In this document: positions 13,259 through 14,271 of the stretch, piece by piece | How positions within the stretch are numbered: position 1 is the first letter of the stretch | How the letters are laid out: the number at the start of each line of letters is the position of its first letter | Source: Bacillota bacterium | GTDB taxonomy: Bacteria > Bacillota > Clostridia > Acetivibrionales > DTU013 | DNA: 14,271 nucleotides | Reading direction: 5' to 3' | NCBI GenBank assembly: GCA_023409615.1 | Contig: JAEYRF010000127.1 | Location: 1-14,271 of the forward strand | Notes under the pieces: generated by a model | Seen by the model: only the letters and a program-made list of their open reading frames with translations | Told to the model about the DNA's origin: nothing | Databases searched by the model: none | Program-made: the position numbers and the translations under genes

Positions 13259-13392
13259 TCATGCATGCTTATACATAAAACAGGGGTGGATTCTCCGATT
13301 ACAAAAATATCGAGAGGGAGTTCACCTTCATTTGGCATGCCCGTTTTTCCTTATTATACGTCAGATAAATGAAAAAATCAAACCGCATTTGG

Positions 13393-13525
13393 ATTACAAA
13401 AGTGGCTTTTCGTTTTCAAAATTGGCGTCTCGGATACAAAACTTGCGTCTCGTTTACAAATATTTAATTGTCAAGTTACAAACTTGCATTTCGCTTTACA
13501 AAGTGGCGTCTCGTCTTTCAATTGA
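13393..13525. repeat. Array of seven ~20 bp direct repeats
   Basis: The motif is close to TTACAAARTTGGCGTCTCGT. Copies have their acaaa/tcaaa core at about 13395, 13416, 13435, 13455, 13477, 13497 and 13518, giving a period of 19-22 bp (about two helical turns). Degenerate copies lie at about 13300 (attacaaaaatatcgag) and 13378. The left flank of the transposase has weakly similar strings (tttacaatcc at 11880-11889; tacagtatgttggcgg at 11905-11920). Such phased arrays are typical of transposon ends with several transposase-binding sites (IS21, Mu, Tn7 type). No cognate transposase of that type is in the window. There are no constant-length unique spacers, so it is not CRISPR. Confidence 0.7.
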
Positions 13526-13572
13526 GTTCTATGAATATGATAACACAGAATTATTCATTTGTCAATATAAAT

Positions 13573-13609
13573 AATACGAAATAATGAAAATAAAATACGC
13601 AATAGTGAA
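13573..13609. promoter_or_regulatory. Two operator-like direct repeats
   Basis: aatacgaaataatgaa (13573-13588) and aatacgcaatagtgaa (13594-13609) match at 14 of 16 positions and start 21 bp apart, so they face the same side of the helix. They end 8 bp before the -35 box of the next promoter and are likely binding sites for a regulator, perhaps the XRE protein encoded downstream. Confidence 0.5.
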
Positions 13610-13617
13610 TATTATTA

Positions 13618-13646
13618 TTGACACTCTTCCAGCAACATGATATTCT
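13618..13646 (+). promoter_or_regulatory. Sigma-70/sigma-A promoter of the XRE gene
   Basis: TTGACA (13618-13623) and TATTCT (13641-13646) are separated by exactly 17 bp. Transcription should start near 13653, which would leave an upstream ATG at 13654 with no leader and supports the ATG at 13675 as the start. Confidence 0.75.
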
Positions 13647-13674
13647 ATAGGCAATGAAAGAGAGAAGGTGCGTT

Positions 13675-13884
13675 ATGGCTTGGTCATATAGTCCGTTATG
13701 GAAATTATTAATAGATAAAAAAATGAAACGAACTGACCTGTTAGCATTAGCACAACTACATCCTCAGACACTTGCCAAGATGGGAAAAAACCAAGCTATC
13801 TCGATGGATTCACTTGAGAGATTATGTGAAGTATTAGATTGCCGTATCGAGGACATTGTAGAATTTGTGTCTGAAAATAAGTGA
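13675..13884 (+). CDS. Small XRE-family transcriptional regulator
   Basis: The product has 69 residues and is essentially a single Cro/CI HTH domain of the YozG-like type: MAWSYSPLWKLLIDKKMKRT, DLLALAQLHPQTLAKMGKNQ, then LERLCEVLDCRIEDIVEF. It has no effector domain and probably binds DNA as a dimer. The start at 13675 is supported by gaaggtg upstream and by the promoter position. The two direct repeats before the promoter are candidate autoregulatory operators. Its stop lies 2 nt from the end of the convergent minus-strand gene. Small XRE proteins of this kind are frequent in mobile elements. Confidence 0.88.
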   Translation: MAWSYSPLWKLLIDKKMKRTDLLALAQLHPQTLAKMGKNQAISMDSLERLCEVLDCRIEDIVEFVSENK

Positions 13885-13886
13885 TG

Positions 13887-14271
13887 TCACGTTTTTGCTT
13901 TTTTAGCACTTATAGAGCAATTGATGCCTTGTCTTGCGGATGCATATATGACTTCTCCCGGCTTTGCTTTGAACTTCATCTTAAAGGACATAATCTTTTG
14001 AGGTGATTTAGGTGTAATCGTATATTCAGTGTAACCATCTGGATCTTCCCGAATAAATATATTATCTTCATCTATATCAACGTTATCGAAACGGGTATCT
14101 CTACTTAGCGCATTGTATAAATATTGTTGACCTTCTGGACACGTAAAACTGCGATAATGGTCCGCTGTTACATCATTTTGTAAAGAATTGCCCATAAGGA
14201 AACTTACGGCTGCAGTATCTTCGGCAAGGCCACATTCATTTTCTAGACGATATCTTAAGTTGTTGTTAAGG
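13887..14271 (-). CDS. C-terminal part of a possible tyrosine recombinase (runs off the window)
   Basis: The frame is open from the window edge to TGA at 13887-13889, giving 127 residues, so the true start lies beyond 14271; the internal ATG at 14195 is probably not the start. The first residues read NNNLRYRLENECGLAEDTAA, then VSFLMGNSLQNDVTADHYRS. This resembles boxes at the end of tyrosine recombinases: LR-(H/Y) as in HxLRH, G-(H/N)-S, and a catalytic-type Tyr in DHYRS. Asn stands where His is usual. About 80 further residues follow the Tyr (with YTEYTITPKSPQKIMSFKMK), longer than normal. The call is moderate; it could be another family. Confidence 0.5.
   Translation of the reverse strand, partial: LNNNLRYRLENECGLAEDTAAVSFLMGNSLQNDVTADHYRSFTCPEGQQYLYNALSRDTRFDNVDIDEDNIFIREDPDGYTEYTITPKSPQKIMSFKMKFKAKPGEVIYASARQGINCSISAKKAKT

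Noticed and set aside
13393..13525. CRISPR array
   Set aside because: The repeats are about 20 bp, degenerate and directly abutting, with no constant-length unique spacers and no cas genes.

Overview
The window looks like accessory DNA from a low-GC, Gram-positive-type bacterium (Bacillota, probably Clostridia or a related class). The grounds are AGGAGG-type ribosome binding sites, a YdjI-type SPFH gene, IS21 and IS30 relatives, a Clostridia-style integrase/excisionase pair, and an AT-rich backbone broken by GC-richer blocks. No species can be named from sequence alone.

Layout. 1-254: the 3' end of a probable tRNA-Gln, a complete tRNA-Lys and its terminator. 255-2360: an unusual RNA-rich block. 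It starts with an extended -10 promoter inside an inverted repeat. Seven short hairpins follow (731-1092) whose stems differ while most loops keep a TCC or TCG core. Then come two diverged copies of a roughly 170-220 nt structured RNA (about 1131-1348 and 2155-2325) that resembles HEARO/omega RNA, the IscB-associated RNA. They flank one AT-rich ORF for a membrane-anchored protein of unknown function. No IscB or HNH nuclease gene is present. A 3' fragment of a possible third RNA copy lies at about 7341-7380, just before another orphan ORF.

2588-5522: a nonsense-interrupted N-terminal relic of a DUF3800-like gene, then a same-strand cluster. The cluster holds an SPFH protein (YdjI type), a frameshifted small membrane gene, and two zinc-ribbon proteins, one with a transmembrane helix and a PASTA-like tail. 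It resembles the B. subtilis ydjFGHI envelope-stress module, but no PspA homologue is seen here. 5629-6662: a scrapheap of IS21 fragments, with an istA C-terminus on the minus strand, an istB middle on the plus strand, an IS end with three ACATCCGGACA repeats, and a truncated istA N-terminus. 6663-7340 holds no gene that I recognise.

7973-11353 (minus strand): a tightly packed integrative-element end, transcribed in the order excisionase, tyrosine integrase, a small helical protein, an HTH plus DUF3883-like nuclease fusion, a double-HTH regulator, and a small mobile-element protein. 11640-11860 holds nested hairpins. 11938-13236 is an IS30-family transposase. 13393-13525 is an array of seven ~20 bp repeats that resembles a transposon end with multiple transposase-binding sites. 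13573-13884 is a small XRE regulator with a clear promoter and two operator-like repeats. The window closes with the C-terminal part of a second possible tyrosine recombinase on the minus strand.

The most promising leads for an undescribed system are the hairpin array joined to the HEARO-like RNAs and their orphan ORFs, the HTH-nuclease/double-HTH pair on the integrase island, and the 20 bp repeat array.
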